Assembly: GCF_000585995.1 (NCBI RefSeq)
Contig: NZ_CP007410.1
Span: 4,801,430-4,865,429 of the forward strand
DNA: 64,000 nt
Origin: Pseudomonas brassicacearum
GTDB lineage: Bacteria; Pseudomonadota; Gammaproteobacteria; Pseudomonadales; Pseudomonadaceae
Direction of reading: 5' to 3'
Part shown: positions 16,746-24,771 of the stretch, piece by piece
Layout: each line of letters begins with the position of its first letter
How positions within the stretch are numbered: the first letter of the stretch is position 1
Notes under the pieces: generated by a model
Seen by the model: only the letters and a program-made list of their open reading frames with translations
What the model was told of the DNA's origin: nothing
Databases searched by the model: none
Made by a program: the position numbers and the translations under genes

Positions 16746-17366
16746 TCAGTTCAAGGCATTCCACGCGACCACGTAGGCCTTGGCGCGCACCGCCACCTCA
16801 TCGGCCGTCATCCCTGGCTTGAACAGCCCGGAACCGAGGCCAAAACCCTTGACCCCAGCCTCGACGAACACCGCCATGTTGTCCGGCGTAATCCCGCCCA
16901 CCGGCACCAGCACGGTCCCGGCCGGCAGCACTGCCAGCCAGGCCTTGACCACCGCCGGGCCCATTTGCTCAGCCGGGAACATCTTCAACACGTGGGCACC
17001 TTCGGCCAGTGCGGCAAAGGCTTCGGTGGGTGTGGCGACGCCTGGCGACAAATAGAGCCCTGCCGCTTTCGCCGCCCGCAGTACTTTCGGGTCGCTGTGG
17101 GGCATGACGATCACTTGGCCGCCGGCGGCTTTCACCTGCTCGACCTGTTCCGGCGTAAGCACCGTGCCGGCACCGATCAGGCAATCGGAGGGCAAGGTAC
17201 TGCGCAGGATGCGAATACTTTCGTACGGCTCGGGGGAATTGAGCGGCACTTCGATAACACGAAATCCGGCGCTGTAGAGGACGTCGCCAATGGCGGCCGC
17301 CTCCTCGGGACGCAGACCGCGCAGGATTGCGATCAGCCCGTTGTGCGCCAGTGCTTGTGTGAGCAT
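16746..17366 (-). CDS. dgoA: 2-dehydro-3-deoxy-6-phosphogalactonate aldolase
   Basis: 206 residues from the ATG at 17366. It is a class I KDPG/KDPGal aldolase of the TIM-barrel type: [17 protein letters not shown] at the start, Glu39 (VIEVPLNSP), the phosphate-binding GAGTVL loop, and Lys128 in [10 protein letters not shown] as Schiff-base lysine. It splits KDPGal to pyruvate and glyceraldehyde-3-phosphate. The EVPLNSP sequence, where KDPG aldolases have EITLRT, is the known mark of DgoA over Eda. It starts 19 nt after dgoK and precedes dgoD, consistent with one transcript. Confidence 0.95.
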   Translation of the reverse strand: MLTQALAHNGLIAILRGLRPEEAAAIGDVLYSAGFRVIEVPLNSPEPYESIRILRSTLPSDCLIGAGTVLTPEQVEQVKAAGGQVIVMPHSDPKVLRAAKAAGLYLSPGVATPTEAFAALAEGAHVLKMFPAEQMGPAVVKAWLAVLPAGTVLVPVGGITPDNMAVFVEAGVKGFGLGSGLFKPGMTADEVAVRAKAYVVAWNALN

Positions 17367-17385
17367 GTCAGACCTCCAGTCAGGT

Positions 17386-18369
17386 TTAACGCGATGCGGT
17401 GGAGTCGAGCAGTCCGGCCGCCACGGCCAGTTGCCACAAACCACGTTCGGTGGCCTGCTCGGCCAGGGTCACCCGGGCGAAACCGCAGGCGTCGAGGGCC
17501 CGTTGATAACGGGCACAGAGTTGGGAATTGCCGATCAACACCACCGTCGGCAGGTGGATGCTGTCGCGCCGCCGACGCTGTACCGTGGCCAGCGCCGTCA
17601 GCTCATGGCCAATCAACAGGCCAGAGAGGTAATCCGCCTGGGCGCTGGCCCCCAGTTCGCCCGTCAAGCCCAGGCTGCGGGCGCTGAACACGGTGGACAA
17701 CGGGCCGATCTGGCCGTCCACCGACAGCGCCACCTGCACACCACGATCAAAGGCCTGACCGTCGAACGTCGCGCCGCGCTGCTGGGTGCGGCCGAGAATG
17801 CTGTGGTCGCTGAGCACGGCGAAGATCTCGCCGGTCATGAAGGTGTCGAAATGCACGATACAACCGTCGGCGACTTCCACCCATTTGGAATGACTACCGG
17901 GCAGGCCGATCAGCACCGCTTCGTTCGGCAGGCTATGCAAGGCGCCGAGCACCTGGGTCTCTTCACCGCGCATCACATTGGGCAACCGTGAACGCTGGAT
18001 CACTCCCGGCACGATATGCACATCGACACCGCGAAGACTGCGTACGGTTTGTAGGGAGTGTCCGAGATTGGCGACGTTGGCGGGCGTGTCGCAGTAAGGC
18101 GCTTCGCGCCAGCCTTGAGCGCTACCGACCATGCCGCAGGCAATGACGGGCAGGCCTGGCTGCGCATCGAGCCAATCGCCGCAGGCCTCGTCGAAGGCCA
18201 GTTCGAAGCCGTCGATGCACACGCGACCGGCCAGGGTCCGCGGCCCGGAAGGCAACTGCATGATCCCCGAGGACAGCGAGCGCTGTTCGAGCACCTCGCC
18301 CCCGGCGGCGAGTTTGTAAGCCCGTAATGAGGTGGTCCCCCAATCGAGCGCAATCAATTGCGCCTGCAT
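17386..18369 (-). CDS. dgoK: 2-dehydro-3-deoxygalactonokinase
   Basis: 327 residues from the ATG at 18369, which has AGGTGA 6 nt upstream. The N-terminal phosphate motif IALDWGTTSLRAYKL belongs to the sugar kinase/ASKHA fold. Further family marks are PVIACGMVGSAQGWREAPY, LIGLPGSHSKWVEVADGCIV and the C-terminal TVVLIGNSQLCARYQRAL. It phosphorylates 2-dehydro-3-deoxy-D-galactonate at O6 for the aldolase. It is the first gene of the dgo operon. Its promoter (18409-18438) and upstream palindrome (18453-18467) are nearly duplicated in front of the SDR gene at 25590. Confidence 0.95.
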   Translation of the reverse strand: MQAQLIALDWGTTSLRAYKLAAGGEVLEQRSLSSGIMQLPSGPRTLAGRVCIDGFELAFDEACGDWLDAQPGLPVIACGMVGSAQGWREAPYCDTPANVANLGHSLQTVRSLRGVDVHIVPGVIQRSRLPNVMRGEETQVLGALHSLPNEAVLIGLPGSHSKWVEVADGCIVHFDTFMTGEIFAVLSDHSILGRTQQRGATFDGQAFDRGVQVALSVDGQIGPLSTVFSARSLGLTGELGASAQADYLSGLLIGHELTALATVQRRRRDSIHLPTVVLIGNSQLCARYQRALDACGFARVTLAEQATERGLWQLAVAAGLLDSTASR

Positions 18370-18408
18370 CCGTTTCACCTGTTCTGTTTTTTGGCAGTGA
18401 GTGAACGG

Positions 18409-18438
18409 ACTATAAACCTGGGCGCGGCAAAATCTCAA
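18409..18438 (-). promoter_or_regulatory. Sigma-70 promoter of the dgo operon
   Basis: On the minus strand TTGAGA (18438-18433), 18-bp spacer, TATAGT (18414-18409). The same hexamers and spacer length occur in front of the SDR gene (25767-25796). Expected start near 18400, leaving a leader of about 30 nt. Confidence 0.8.
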
Positions 18439-18452
18439 TATATAAATATCAC

Positions 18453-18467
18453 TCCCACATAATGGGA
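18453..18467. promoter_or_regulatory. Palindrome TCCCA-N5-TGGGA upstream of dgoK
   Basis: Perfect 15-bp palindrome separated from the -35 box by an AT-rich tract (ATATTTATATA). Its position upstream of the polymerase suggests an activator site; the dgo-linked IclR protein is the best candidate. Confidence 0.6.
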
Positions 18468-18555
18468 TACGAAGATCAACAAAAATCCAATCGCCATTCC
18501 TCCACGACCCTGCTACGTTTTCTGATCGGACCGCCTCAGCACTCAGGGAAACGTT

Positions 18556-19188
18556 ATGGGACAACTGTTGAAAATCCTCGGCCGCACTTCCTCTATCAAC
18601 GTCAGAAAAGTGTTGTGGACCTGCCAGGAACTGGAAATCGCCTACGAACGCGAAGACTGGGGCATAGGTTTTTCCTCGACCCATGATCCGGCATTCCTGG
18701 CACTCAACCCCAACGCCCAAGTGCCGGTGATCATTGATGAGAACGGTGTGCTCTGGGAATCAAACACGATCTGTCGTTATCTGGTGGGCAAGCACGGGCG
18801 CAGCGATCTGCTGCCGGTCGAGCCTGCTGCCCGGGCGCGGATCGAACAGTGGATGGATTGGCAGGCGACGGAACTCAACCCGTCCTGGGGCTACGCGTTC
18901 CACGCACTGGTGCGCAAGAATCCGGATTTCCAGGACCCGCAGCGCATTGCCGCCGGGATCAAAGGCTGGAACGAGAAGATGGGGTTGCTGGAACAACAGT
19001 TGAACCGCACCGGCGCCTATGTGGCCGGTGCAGATTTTTCCCTCGCCGATGTGCTCATCGGCCTGTCCGTGCACCGCTGGCGCCAGGCGCCCATGGAGCG
19101 TCCCGACTACCCAGCCGTGGCCGCCTACTGCAAACGCCTCGAACAACGGCCGGGGTTTGCCGAGTACGCATCCGCCGCGCACTCATGA
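18556..19188 (+). CDS. Glutathione S-transferase family protein
   Basis: 210 residues. The thioredoxin-like N-terminal domain opens MGQLLKILGRTSSINVRKVL and includes NPNAQVPVIIDENGVLWESN (cis-Pro and the Glu-Ser that bind glutathione) and the NTICRYL helix. The C-terminal helical domain carries GADFSLADVLIGLSVHRW, the usual Asp N-cap motif. AGGGA lies 7 nt before the ATG. It is divergent from dgoK and shares its control region, but no link to galactonate use is known. It converges on the GNAT gene with 5 bp between stop codons. Confidence 0.92.
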   Translation: MGQLLKILGRTSSINVRKVLWTCQELEIAYEREDWGIGFSSTHDPAFLALNPNAQVPVIIDENGVLWESNTICRYLVGKHGRSDLLPVEPAARARIEQWMDWQATELNPSWGYAFHALVRKNPDFQDPQRIAAGIKGWNEKMGLLEQQLNRTGAYVAGADFSLADVLIGLSVHRWRQAPMERPDYPAVAAYCKRLEQRPGFAEYASAAHS

Positions 19189-19193
19189 ACGGC

Positions 19194-19676
19194 TCAGTTG
19201 CCCTGGGCGAAATCCCGTAGCACCTTACCGTCCATTCGGTAGCGCACCCATTCTTCCTGGGGTTGCGCACCGAGGGATTTGTAGAACTCGATAGCCGGGG
19301 TGTTCCAGTCCAGCACGCTCCACTCGAAACGACCGCAATCATTGTCACAGGCCACTTTCGCCAGGTGGCGCAACAAGGTCTTGCCCGCCCCGCCGCCGCG
19401 TTGTTCCGGCGTGATGTACAAATCTTCGAGGTACAGGCAGTTGCTGCCCAGCCAAGTGGAGTAACTGAAGAAAAACACCGCGAAACCAATCGGCACGCCG
19501 TCACGCAGGCAGATCAGCCCATGGGCGGTCGCACCCTCGCTGAACAGGCTACGCTCGATGTCCGCCACACTGGCGATGACCTCGTGGCGGGCCTTTTCGT
19601 AATCGGCCAGCTCAGTGATGAAGGCAAGGATTTGAGGCGCATCGCTGGGTTGCGCAGGACGGATCTCGATCGACAT
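19194..19676 (-). CDS. GNAT N-acetyltransferase (diamine acetyltransferase-like)
   Basis: 160 residues covering a full GNAT fold. The acetyl-CoA pyrophosphate loop is LYITPEQRGGGAGKTLLRHL (Q/RxxGxG/A), preceded by the GIGFAV-type strand (PIGFAVFFFSYSTWLGSNCL) and followed by WSVLDWNTPAIEFYKSLGA, where the Asn and Tyr are typical. The YSTWLG segment is common in the SSAT/diamine acetyltransferase branch, so a polyamine or small amine is a possible acceptor, not proven. It is probably monocistronic. Confidence 0.9.
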   Translation of the reverse strand: MSIEIRPAQPSDAPQILAFITELADYEKARHEVIASVADIERSLFSEGATAHGLICLRDGVPIGFAVFFFSYSTWLGSNCLYLEDLYITPEQRGGGAGKTLLRHLAKVACDNDCGRFEWSVLDWNTPAIEFYKSLGAQPQEEWVRYRMDGKVLRDFAQGN

Positions 19677-19853
19677 GAACGGGCCTTGTAGCCAATTGAA
19701 AGCGCCATACTAAGCCGCCTGAGGGCGCTCGTCACACTTCAAGATAAATTTGAGGGGCCGGGCCCAAAACACCATTCGTCGCTCCCCAGGCACCAACCCA
19801 AATCCGGCGAGGCCAAAGATCAGGCAAGCATTCTGAAAAATGGAGGCGACACC

Positions 19854-20201
19854 ATGATCACTTCAAGGCTGACTGCATTCACATTTGCCACGCTGCTGTC
19901 TTCAATCGCTTTCGCGGCTTCCACCTCCGGCACCGGACCAACCGACCCGGTGCAGGCACCCAATTCCCCCGCTACACAAGGCATGCCCAAGTTGAACACC
20001 GACGGTACCGGCGGCGGCCTGAACAATGGCCAGCCCGCCACTGGCAACGGCACCGATCCGCGTGTGCAAGGCAATGACATGGGGCGTCAGGGCGGCTTGA
20101 ATACGCCGGACTCCAACACCCCTGACAACGCCGAGACCGGCGTGGGCTCGAAAACCACGACCGGTGGTTCGGGTTCCGAAGGCGGCGCCGCCAGCCAGTA
20201 G
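19854..20201 (+). CDS. Small secreted Gly/Asn/Pro-rich protein
   Basis: 115 residues. Residues 1-22 form a signal peptide (MITSRLTAFTFATLLSSIAF, cleaved after AFA). The mature part is low-complexity and disordered, rich in Gly, Thr, Asn, Pro and Asp (GPTDPVQAPNSPATQGMPKL ... SGSEGGAASQ), with no Cys and no hydrophobic core. GGAGG lies upstream of the ATG. The gene is 32 nt before a small basic Rho_N-like gene on the same strand and may be cotranscribed. I do not recognise a characterised family; stress-induced periplasmic disordered protein is one guess. Confidence 0.75.
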   Translation: MITSRLTAFTFATLLSSIAFAASTSGTGPTDPVQAPNSPATQGMPKLNTDGTGGGLNNGQPATGNGTDPRVQGNDMGRQGGLNTPDSNTPDNAETGVGSKTTTGGSGSEGGAASQ

Positions 20202-20233
20202 CCTCTGCTCAGACACTTGAGGAGGAAAATCCC

Positions 20234-20614
20234 ATGCCTCGTGGAAGCAAAGACAAATACACCGCCGAGCAAAAGCGCAAGGCCGAACACATCGAAAAGA
20301 GTTACGAGAACAAAGGCCTGTCCGAGGACAAAGCCGAGGCACGCGCCTGGGCGACGGTCAACAAACAGTCCGGCGGCGGCGAACGTTCCGGCGGTTCAGG
20401 GAAGGCCAAACCGGCCGCGGAAAAGAAAACCGACCGCAAGGAATCAGCCCGACGTGCCGCCAAGACCCGCGAAGGCCATCCACGCACCAGCAAAGCCTCC
20501 CACGGGGCCCAGACGGTGGACAGCCTTATGAAGGAAGCCCGGGCGAAGAATATTTCCGGGCGATCGAAGATGCGTAAGCAAGAGCTGATCGAAGCCCTGC
20601 GCAAGGCGGGATGA
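20234..20614 (+). CDS. Small basic protein with Rho_N-like C-terminal motif
   Basis: 126 residues, highly charged. The N-terminus (MPRGSKDKYTAEQKRKAEHI, then SYENKGLSEDKAEARAWATV) matches a family often called 'plasmid stabilization protein' in Pseudomonas annotations, though nothing links it to plasmid maintenance. A Lys/Gly/Ser-rich linker leads to a 35-residue C-terminal SAP/Rho_N-type motif (SLMKEARAKNISGRSKMRKQ, ELIEALRKAG), which may bind nucleic acid. GAGGAGG stands 7 nt upstream. DNA- or RNA-binding is inferred from charge and motif. Confidence 0.8.
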   Translation: MPRGSKDKYTAEQKRKAEHIEKSYENKGLSEDKAEARAWATVNKQSGGGERSGGSGKAKPAAEKKTDRKESARRAAKTREGHPRTSKASHGAQTVDSLMKEARAKNISGRSKMRKQELIEALRKAG

Positions 20615-20634
20615 TCGTCGGCGTCAGGGAGGAC

Positions 20635-20928
20635 GCCTTCGCGGGCAAGCCCGCTCCCACATGGGGTTTGCGGTGCGTGGCAGTGTAGTGCCGGACTCAA
20701 GAACTGTGGGAGCGAGCTTGCTCGCGATAGCGGTGGGTCAGCTTGCATCAATGCTGAATGTACCATCGCCTTCGCGGACAAGCCCGCTCCCGCATGGGGT
20801 TTGCGGTGCGTTGCAGTGTAGTGCCGGACTCAAGAACTGTGGGAGCGAGCTTGCTCGCGATAGCGGTGGGTCAGCTTGCATCAATGCTGAATGTACCATC
20901 GCCTTCGCGGGCAAGCCCGCTCCCACAT
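20635..20928. repeat. Tandem 133-bp repeat built on REP elements
   Basis: Two units (20635-20767 and 20768-20900) differ at only about three positions, and a third partial copy (20901-20928) closes the array. Each unit has a GCCTTCGCGGGCAAGCCCGC REP variant, a 60-nt spacer and TGTGGGAGCGAGCTTGCTCG. The array fills most of the 380-base gap between the Rho_N-like gene and araH; nothing else was seen there. Confidence 0.92.
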
Positions 20929-20994
20929 TGCTGGGTCTGCACCAGGCCAAAAAGCCGGGCCTGCCCGCGAGGGACAGCCCGGCCGACGCAAGTC

Positions 20995-21963
20995 TCAGCG
21001 TTGTTTCAAACGGTCGATCACTACCGCCAGCAGCAGGATCGAGCCGCGGATGACGTACTGGTAGAAGGTGTCGATGTTCTTCAGGTTCATCGCGTTCTCG
21101 ATGATCGCCAAAATCAGCACACCCGCAATGACGTGGCGAATCATGCCGATACCGCCGCTCAACGACACCCCACCCAGTACGCAGGCCGAGATCACGGTCA
21201 GCTCGAAGCCCTGGCCGATCATCGGCTGGCCCGAGGTCATGCGCGACGCCAGGATGACCCCGGCCAGGGCGCCGATCAAGCCATGCACGGCGAAGATGAT
21301 GATCTTGGTGCGATCAACGTTCACCCCTGCCAACAGCGCCGCTTCCTGGTTGCCACCGATGGCCATGGTGTTGCGCCCGTAGGTGGTGTAGTTCAGCAGC
21401 CAGCCGAAAAACAGGAAGCAGACGATGGTAATCAGGATCGGCACCGGCACGCCGAACAGTTGACCGTTGCCGAACACGAAGAACGATTCCTGCGAGACAC
21501 CCACCGCCTTGCCGTTGGCAAAGATGTAGGCCAGGCCACGGACGATCTGCATGGTCGCCAGTGTGGTAATCAACGCATTGACCCGCAGCTTGGCAATGAC
21601 GATGCCGTTGATCAAGCCGACAATCAGCCCCATCGCCAGCGCCGCGCTGACGCCGAGGAACACGCTGTTGGTGTCGCGCATCACCACCGCCGCGACCACG
21701 CCGGCACAGGCAATCACCGAACCGACCGACAAGTCGAAGTGCCCGGACGCCAGGCAATACAACATGGTGCAGGCCGCGATGCCGGTGGTGGAAATCGCCA
21801 GGCCCAGGCCACGCATGTTCAGCGGCGACAGGAAGTTGTCGATCATCAAGGTGCAGAGCACGAAGATACCGATGGCCGCCAGCAGCATGACCCAGTCATC
21901 CAGGAAACGACGCAGGTCCAGGGGTTTGCGTGCCGTTGGCAGTGCATTGTTTTGAATGGTCAT
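20995..21963 (-). CDS. araH: Sugar ABC transporter permease (AraH type)
   Basis: 322 residues, a BPD_transp_2 family permease with about 9-10 membrane segments. Landmarks are the periplasmic-side GHFDLSVGSVIACAGVVAAV segment, INGIVIAKLRVNALITTLAT, and the EAA-like coupling loop TYGRNTMAIGGNQEAALLAG. It forms the inner-membrane channel of the importer fed by AraF and powered by AraG. It follows araG by 10 nt and is the last gene of araFGH. E. coli's homologous system takes L-arabinose and its binding protein also binds D-galactose, which suits the galactose genes around it. Confidence 0.92.
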   Translation of the reverse strand: MTIQNNALPTARKPLDLRRFLDDWVMLLAAIGIFVLCTLMIDNFLSPLNMRGLGLAISTTGIAACTMLYCLASGHFDLSVGSVIACAGVVAAVVMRDTNSVFLGVSAALAMGLIVGLINGIVIAKLRVNALITTLATMQIVRGLAYIFANGKAVGVSQESFFVFGNGQLFGVPVPILITIVCFLFFGWLLNYTTYGRNTMAIGGNQEAALLAGVNVDRTKIIIFAVHGLIGALAGVILASRMTSGQPMIGQGFELTVISACVLGGVSLSGGIGMIRHVIAGVLILAIIENAMNLKNIDTFYQYVIRGSILLLAVVIDRLKQR

Positions 21964-21973
21964 GATTTACCTC

Positions 21974-23518
21974 TCAGTTCGCCGCGTCGGCAACGCGTTG
22001 GCGCGGCAGCGCCAGTTGCAGCAGGTTGGATTCGTTGGCCTGGTCACGCGACAGCTCGCCGCGCATGGCCCCTTCGCAAAGCACCAGGATTCGGTCGGAA
22101 ATACCCATCACTTCCATCAGGTCGCTGGACACCACAATCACCGCGATGCCGTCGGCCGCCAGGTTGTGGATAATCTGGTAGATCTCCGCCTTGGCGCCGA
22201 TATCGATGCCACGGGTCGGCTCGTCCAGCAGCAGGACTTTCATCGGCATCGACAGCCAGCGACCGAGAATCGCCTTCTGCTGATTGCCGCCGGACAGGTA
22301 CATGATTTTCTGGCTAGCCGCCGGGGTCTTCACCTTCAGCGACTTGATCTGCTTGTCGGCATTGCCCCGCTCCCAGTCGCCGCGCAGCAGGCAGCCGAGC
22401 GCGGAATGAGCCGGACGGGCACTGATGTTGATGTTCTCGCCCACGCTGCCCAGCGGAATGATGCCTTCCTTCTTGCGGTCTTCCGGGCAGAGCAGCACGC
22501 CAGCCGCGATGGCATCCCGGGGCGAACGCAGTTTCAATTCCTTGCCGTGCAGCACGAGACTTCCCTCGCTCTGGCGCTCCAGGCCACTGAGCAAGCGAAA
22601 CAGCTCGGTACGACCGGCACCGACCAGCCCGAACAATCCAAGGATTTCACCCTTGTGCACCTGGAAGCTCACCGGTTCGCGCAAGCCCGGCCCCAGCAGG
22701 TCCTTCACCTGCAACGCCACATCGCCACGCTCCCGAGGACGGTAGTCATAGATGTCCTGGATATCGCGCCCCACCATGCACGTGACCAACTGATCGTGGG
22801 TCAGCTCGCTCATGTTTTCGAAGGTCCGGACATAACGACCGTCCTTGAACACCGTTACCGCATTACAGATACGGAACACTTCTTCCATGCGGTGGCTGAC
22901 GTACAGCACCACTTTGCCCTCGTCTCGCAAGCGGGCGATGATCGCCATCAAACGGTCGATTTCACGGGCCGACAGACTACTGGTGGGTTCGTCGAAAGCA
23001 ATGACGTGGGCGCCACGGGACAAGGCCTTGGCGATTTCCACCAATTGGCGCTGGCCGAGGGACAGGCGACCGACTTTTTCCTGCGGATCGATTTCGTCGG
23101 CCAGGCCTTTGAGCAGCGTCAGCGCCTGCTGGCGCAGCACGCCACGATTGACCAGGCCGAAACGCGCCGGCAAATGGCCGAGAAACAGGTTTTCAGCCAC
23201 GGTCATTTCCGGCACCAGGTGCAGCTCCTGGTGAATCACCGCTACCCCGCTGGCGATGCTGTCGGCGGTGCCTTTGAAGGCCATCGTCTGTTCGCCGATC
23301 TGCAGGTCACCGCTGCTCGGGATATAGGCGCCACCGAGGATTTTCAGCAACGTGGACTTGCCCGCGCCGTTCTCGCCCATCAAGGCATGGACCTGCCCCG
23401 GATGAGCGACGAAACTGATATTGGCCAACGCCTGCACGCCGGGAAAGGACTTACCGATCCCGTTGAACCGCAAGCTGCCGCCAATGTTGTGTTGCCGTGT
23501 CGCTGTTTGCGCTTGCAT
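21974..23518 (-). CDS. araG: Sugar ABC transporter ATPase (AraG type)
   Basis: 514 residues from the ATG at 23518 (GAGGTGG upstream). It carries two tandem ATPase domains. The first has a full Walker A (GENGAGKST, Lys54) and signature LSLGQRQLVEIAKAL; the second has the relaxed GLVGAGRTEL Walker A and LSGGNQQKAILGRWL, usual for sugar ABC ATPases of the AraG/RbsA/MglA group. It energises the AraH permease on the cytoplasmic face. A stem-loop at 23543-23576 separates it from araF. Confidence 0.95.
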   Translation of the reverse strand: MQAQTATRQHNIGGSLRFNGIGKSFPGVQALANISFVAHPGQVHALMGENGAGKSTLLKILGGAYIPSSGDLQIGEQTMAFKGTADSIASGVAVIHQELHLVPEMTVAENLFLGHLPARFGLVNRGVLRQQALTLLKGLADEIDPQEKVGRLSLGQRQLVEIAKALSRGAHVIAFDEPTSSLSAREIDRLMAIIARLRDEGKVVLYVSHRMEEVFRICNAVTVFKDGRYVRTFENMSELTHDQLVTCMVGRDIQDIYDYRPRERGDVALQVKDLLGPGLREPVSFQVHKGEILGLFGLVGAGRTELFRLLSGLERQSEGSLVLHGKELKLRSPRDAIAAGVLLCPEDRKKEGIIPLGSVGENINISARPAHSALGCLLRGDWERGNADKQIKSLKVKTPAASQKIMYLSGGNQQKAILGRWLSMPMKVLLLDEPTRGIDIGAKAEIYQIIHNLAADGIAVIVVSSDLMEVMGISDRILVLCEGAMRGELSRDQANESNLLQLALPRQRVADAAN

Positions 23519-23542
23519 AACCACCTCGAACTTACAGAGATC

Positions 23543-23576
23543 AAGCGGCCCCGCCATTCGGTGACCAGGGCCGCTT
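23543..23576 (-). other. Intercistronic stem-loop between araF and araG
   Basis: AAGCGGCCC / GGGCCGCTT around a 16-nt loop, with no U tract on the minus strand. Such hairpins downstream of binding-protein genes usually block 3' exonucleases, so araF mRNA outlives the ATPase/permease part. Confidence 0.65.
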
Positions 23577-23592
23577 TTGAATCAACCGACCG

Positions 23593-24597
23593 TCAGTTCC
23601 ACAGGCCGATCTTTTCCAGCTCCTGCTTGAAGTTCTCCCGGGTGATCAGCGTCACCTCGTCCATGGCGGTGTACTTCGGCGGTTCCTTGCCGGTGGTGAT
23701 CCACTCGTACATCATCTCGGCGGTCTTGTAGCCTTCGATGTGCGGGCTTGGCAGCATCGAACCGAAGAAGCCGCTTTTCGGTTTCTTCAGCTCACCGATG
23801 GCGTCGGTGCCGTTGATGCCGATGCCGATCACGTTGTCGGCCTTGAACCCAGCTGCTTCGGTGGCGCGCACGCCGCCCAGCACGGTGTTGTCGTTCATGC
23901 CGCCGATGATCAGGTTCTTCGCGGCGCTTGGCAGCTTCACCAACGCCGAGTTGGTGGAGTCCATGCTGCCGGGTACGTCGAGGGTCTTGAGCGCCGAATA
24001 AAGGATATGGTCTTCCGGCATCCCGGCTTTCTTCAGGGCATCGACCGAACCGTCGGTGCGCTTCTTGCCGGTGTCCAGCTCGTTGAAGGTGTTGATCACC
24101 GCGTAGGTATCTTTCCACTCCCAGTTGCGTTTTTTCGCTTCAGCGGCCATGGCAGCGCCCTGCTTCTGGCCCACTTCGAACGCGGCCATGCCCAGGTACG
24201 GCACGTCTTCCATGAACTTGCCGCTGGCGTCGACGAAACGGTCGTCCACGGCAATGACCTTGAGATCGTTGAGCTTGGCCTTGGCCATGATGGCCGGGCC
24301 GAGGGACACATCCGGCGGGCAGATCACGAAGCCCTTGGCACCGTTGGCGGCCAGGCTGTCGATGGCCGAGAGGGTTTTCTCGCCGTCGGGCACGGCGATC
24401 TTGATCAATTCGAAGCCTTTGTCCTTGCTCGCCTTCTCGGCGAACGCCCATTCGGTCTGGAACCAAGGCTCCTCGGCCTGCTTGACCAGAAAACCGATTT
24501 TCACGGGATCAGCCGCCAGCAAGCTGCTGCTGAGGCTGACCGCGGTAACCGCCAAGGCGGCGCGACACAGGGAACGGATCCCACGACGATGATTCAT
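23593..24597 (-). CDS. araF: Arabinose/galactose ABC transporter substrate-binding protein (AraF type)
   Basis: 334 residues from the ATG at 24597, which follows AAGGAG by 6 nt. Signal peptide to about residue 28 (LAVTAVSLSSSLLAAD). The mature sequence tracks E. coli AraF closely: KIGFLVKQAEEPWFQTEWAF, ELIKIAVPDGEKTLSAIDSL, GMNDNTVLGGVRATE and GIGINGTDAIGELKK. E. coli AraF binds L-arabinose and D-galactose with similar strength. No arabinose-specific enzymes (arabonate dehydratase, KDA dehydratase) are present here, whereas all galactonate enzymes are, so D-galactose is a likely physiological substrate. Confidence 0.93.
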   Translation of the reverse strand: MNHRRGIRSLCRAALAVTAVSLSSSLLAADPVKIGFLVKQAEEPWFQTEWAFAEKASKDKGFELIKIAVPDGEKTLSAIDSLAANGAKGFVICPPDVSLGPAIMAKAKLNDLKVIAVDDRFVDASGKFMEDVPYLGMAAFEVGQKQGAAMAAEAKKRNWEWKDTYAVINTFNELDTGKKRTDGSVDALKKAGMPEDHILYSALKTLDVPGSMDSTNSALVKLPSAAKNLIIGGMNDNTVLGGVRATEAAGFKADNVIGIGINGTDAIGELKKPKSGFFGSMLPSPHIEGYKTAEMMYEWITTGKEPPKYTAMDEVTLITRENFKQELEKIGLWN

Positions 24598-24717
24598 AGT
24601 TGACTCCTTGTTTTTTTTATTGAAAGCCAAACGTCCAGGGTCTGCTCCACCGACGGTGGAAATGCGCAGGCTGGGCGGTTACATCAAGTTGCTACACAGC
24701 ATAGGCCTAAATAGTCA

Positions 24718-24732
24718 TATCGTATGATGATT
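24718..24732. promoter_or_regulatory. Candidate FadR-type operator upstream of araF
   Basis: On the minus strand AATCATCATACGATA, a two-mismatch version of the perfect AATCAT-CAT-ATGATT palindrome found in the gntR promoter (27483-27497). It lies about 120 bp upstream of the araF start codon, in the likely promoter. Confidence 0.55.
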
Positions 24733-24771
24733 GGATTACAGGCGAAGTTTCCCACTGCAATCCAGGAATAT

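Noticed and set aside
20635..20928. CRISPR-like array
   Set aside because: The repeated unit is a 133-bp tandem duplication of REP elements, without 28-36-nt repeats separated by unique spacers and without cas genes.
21956..23731. 591-codon antisense frame opposite araG
   Set aside because: No domain match; the araG frame has all ABC motifs on the other strand.
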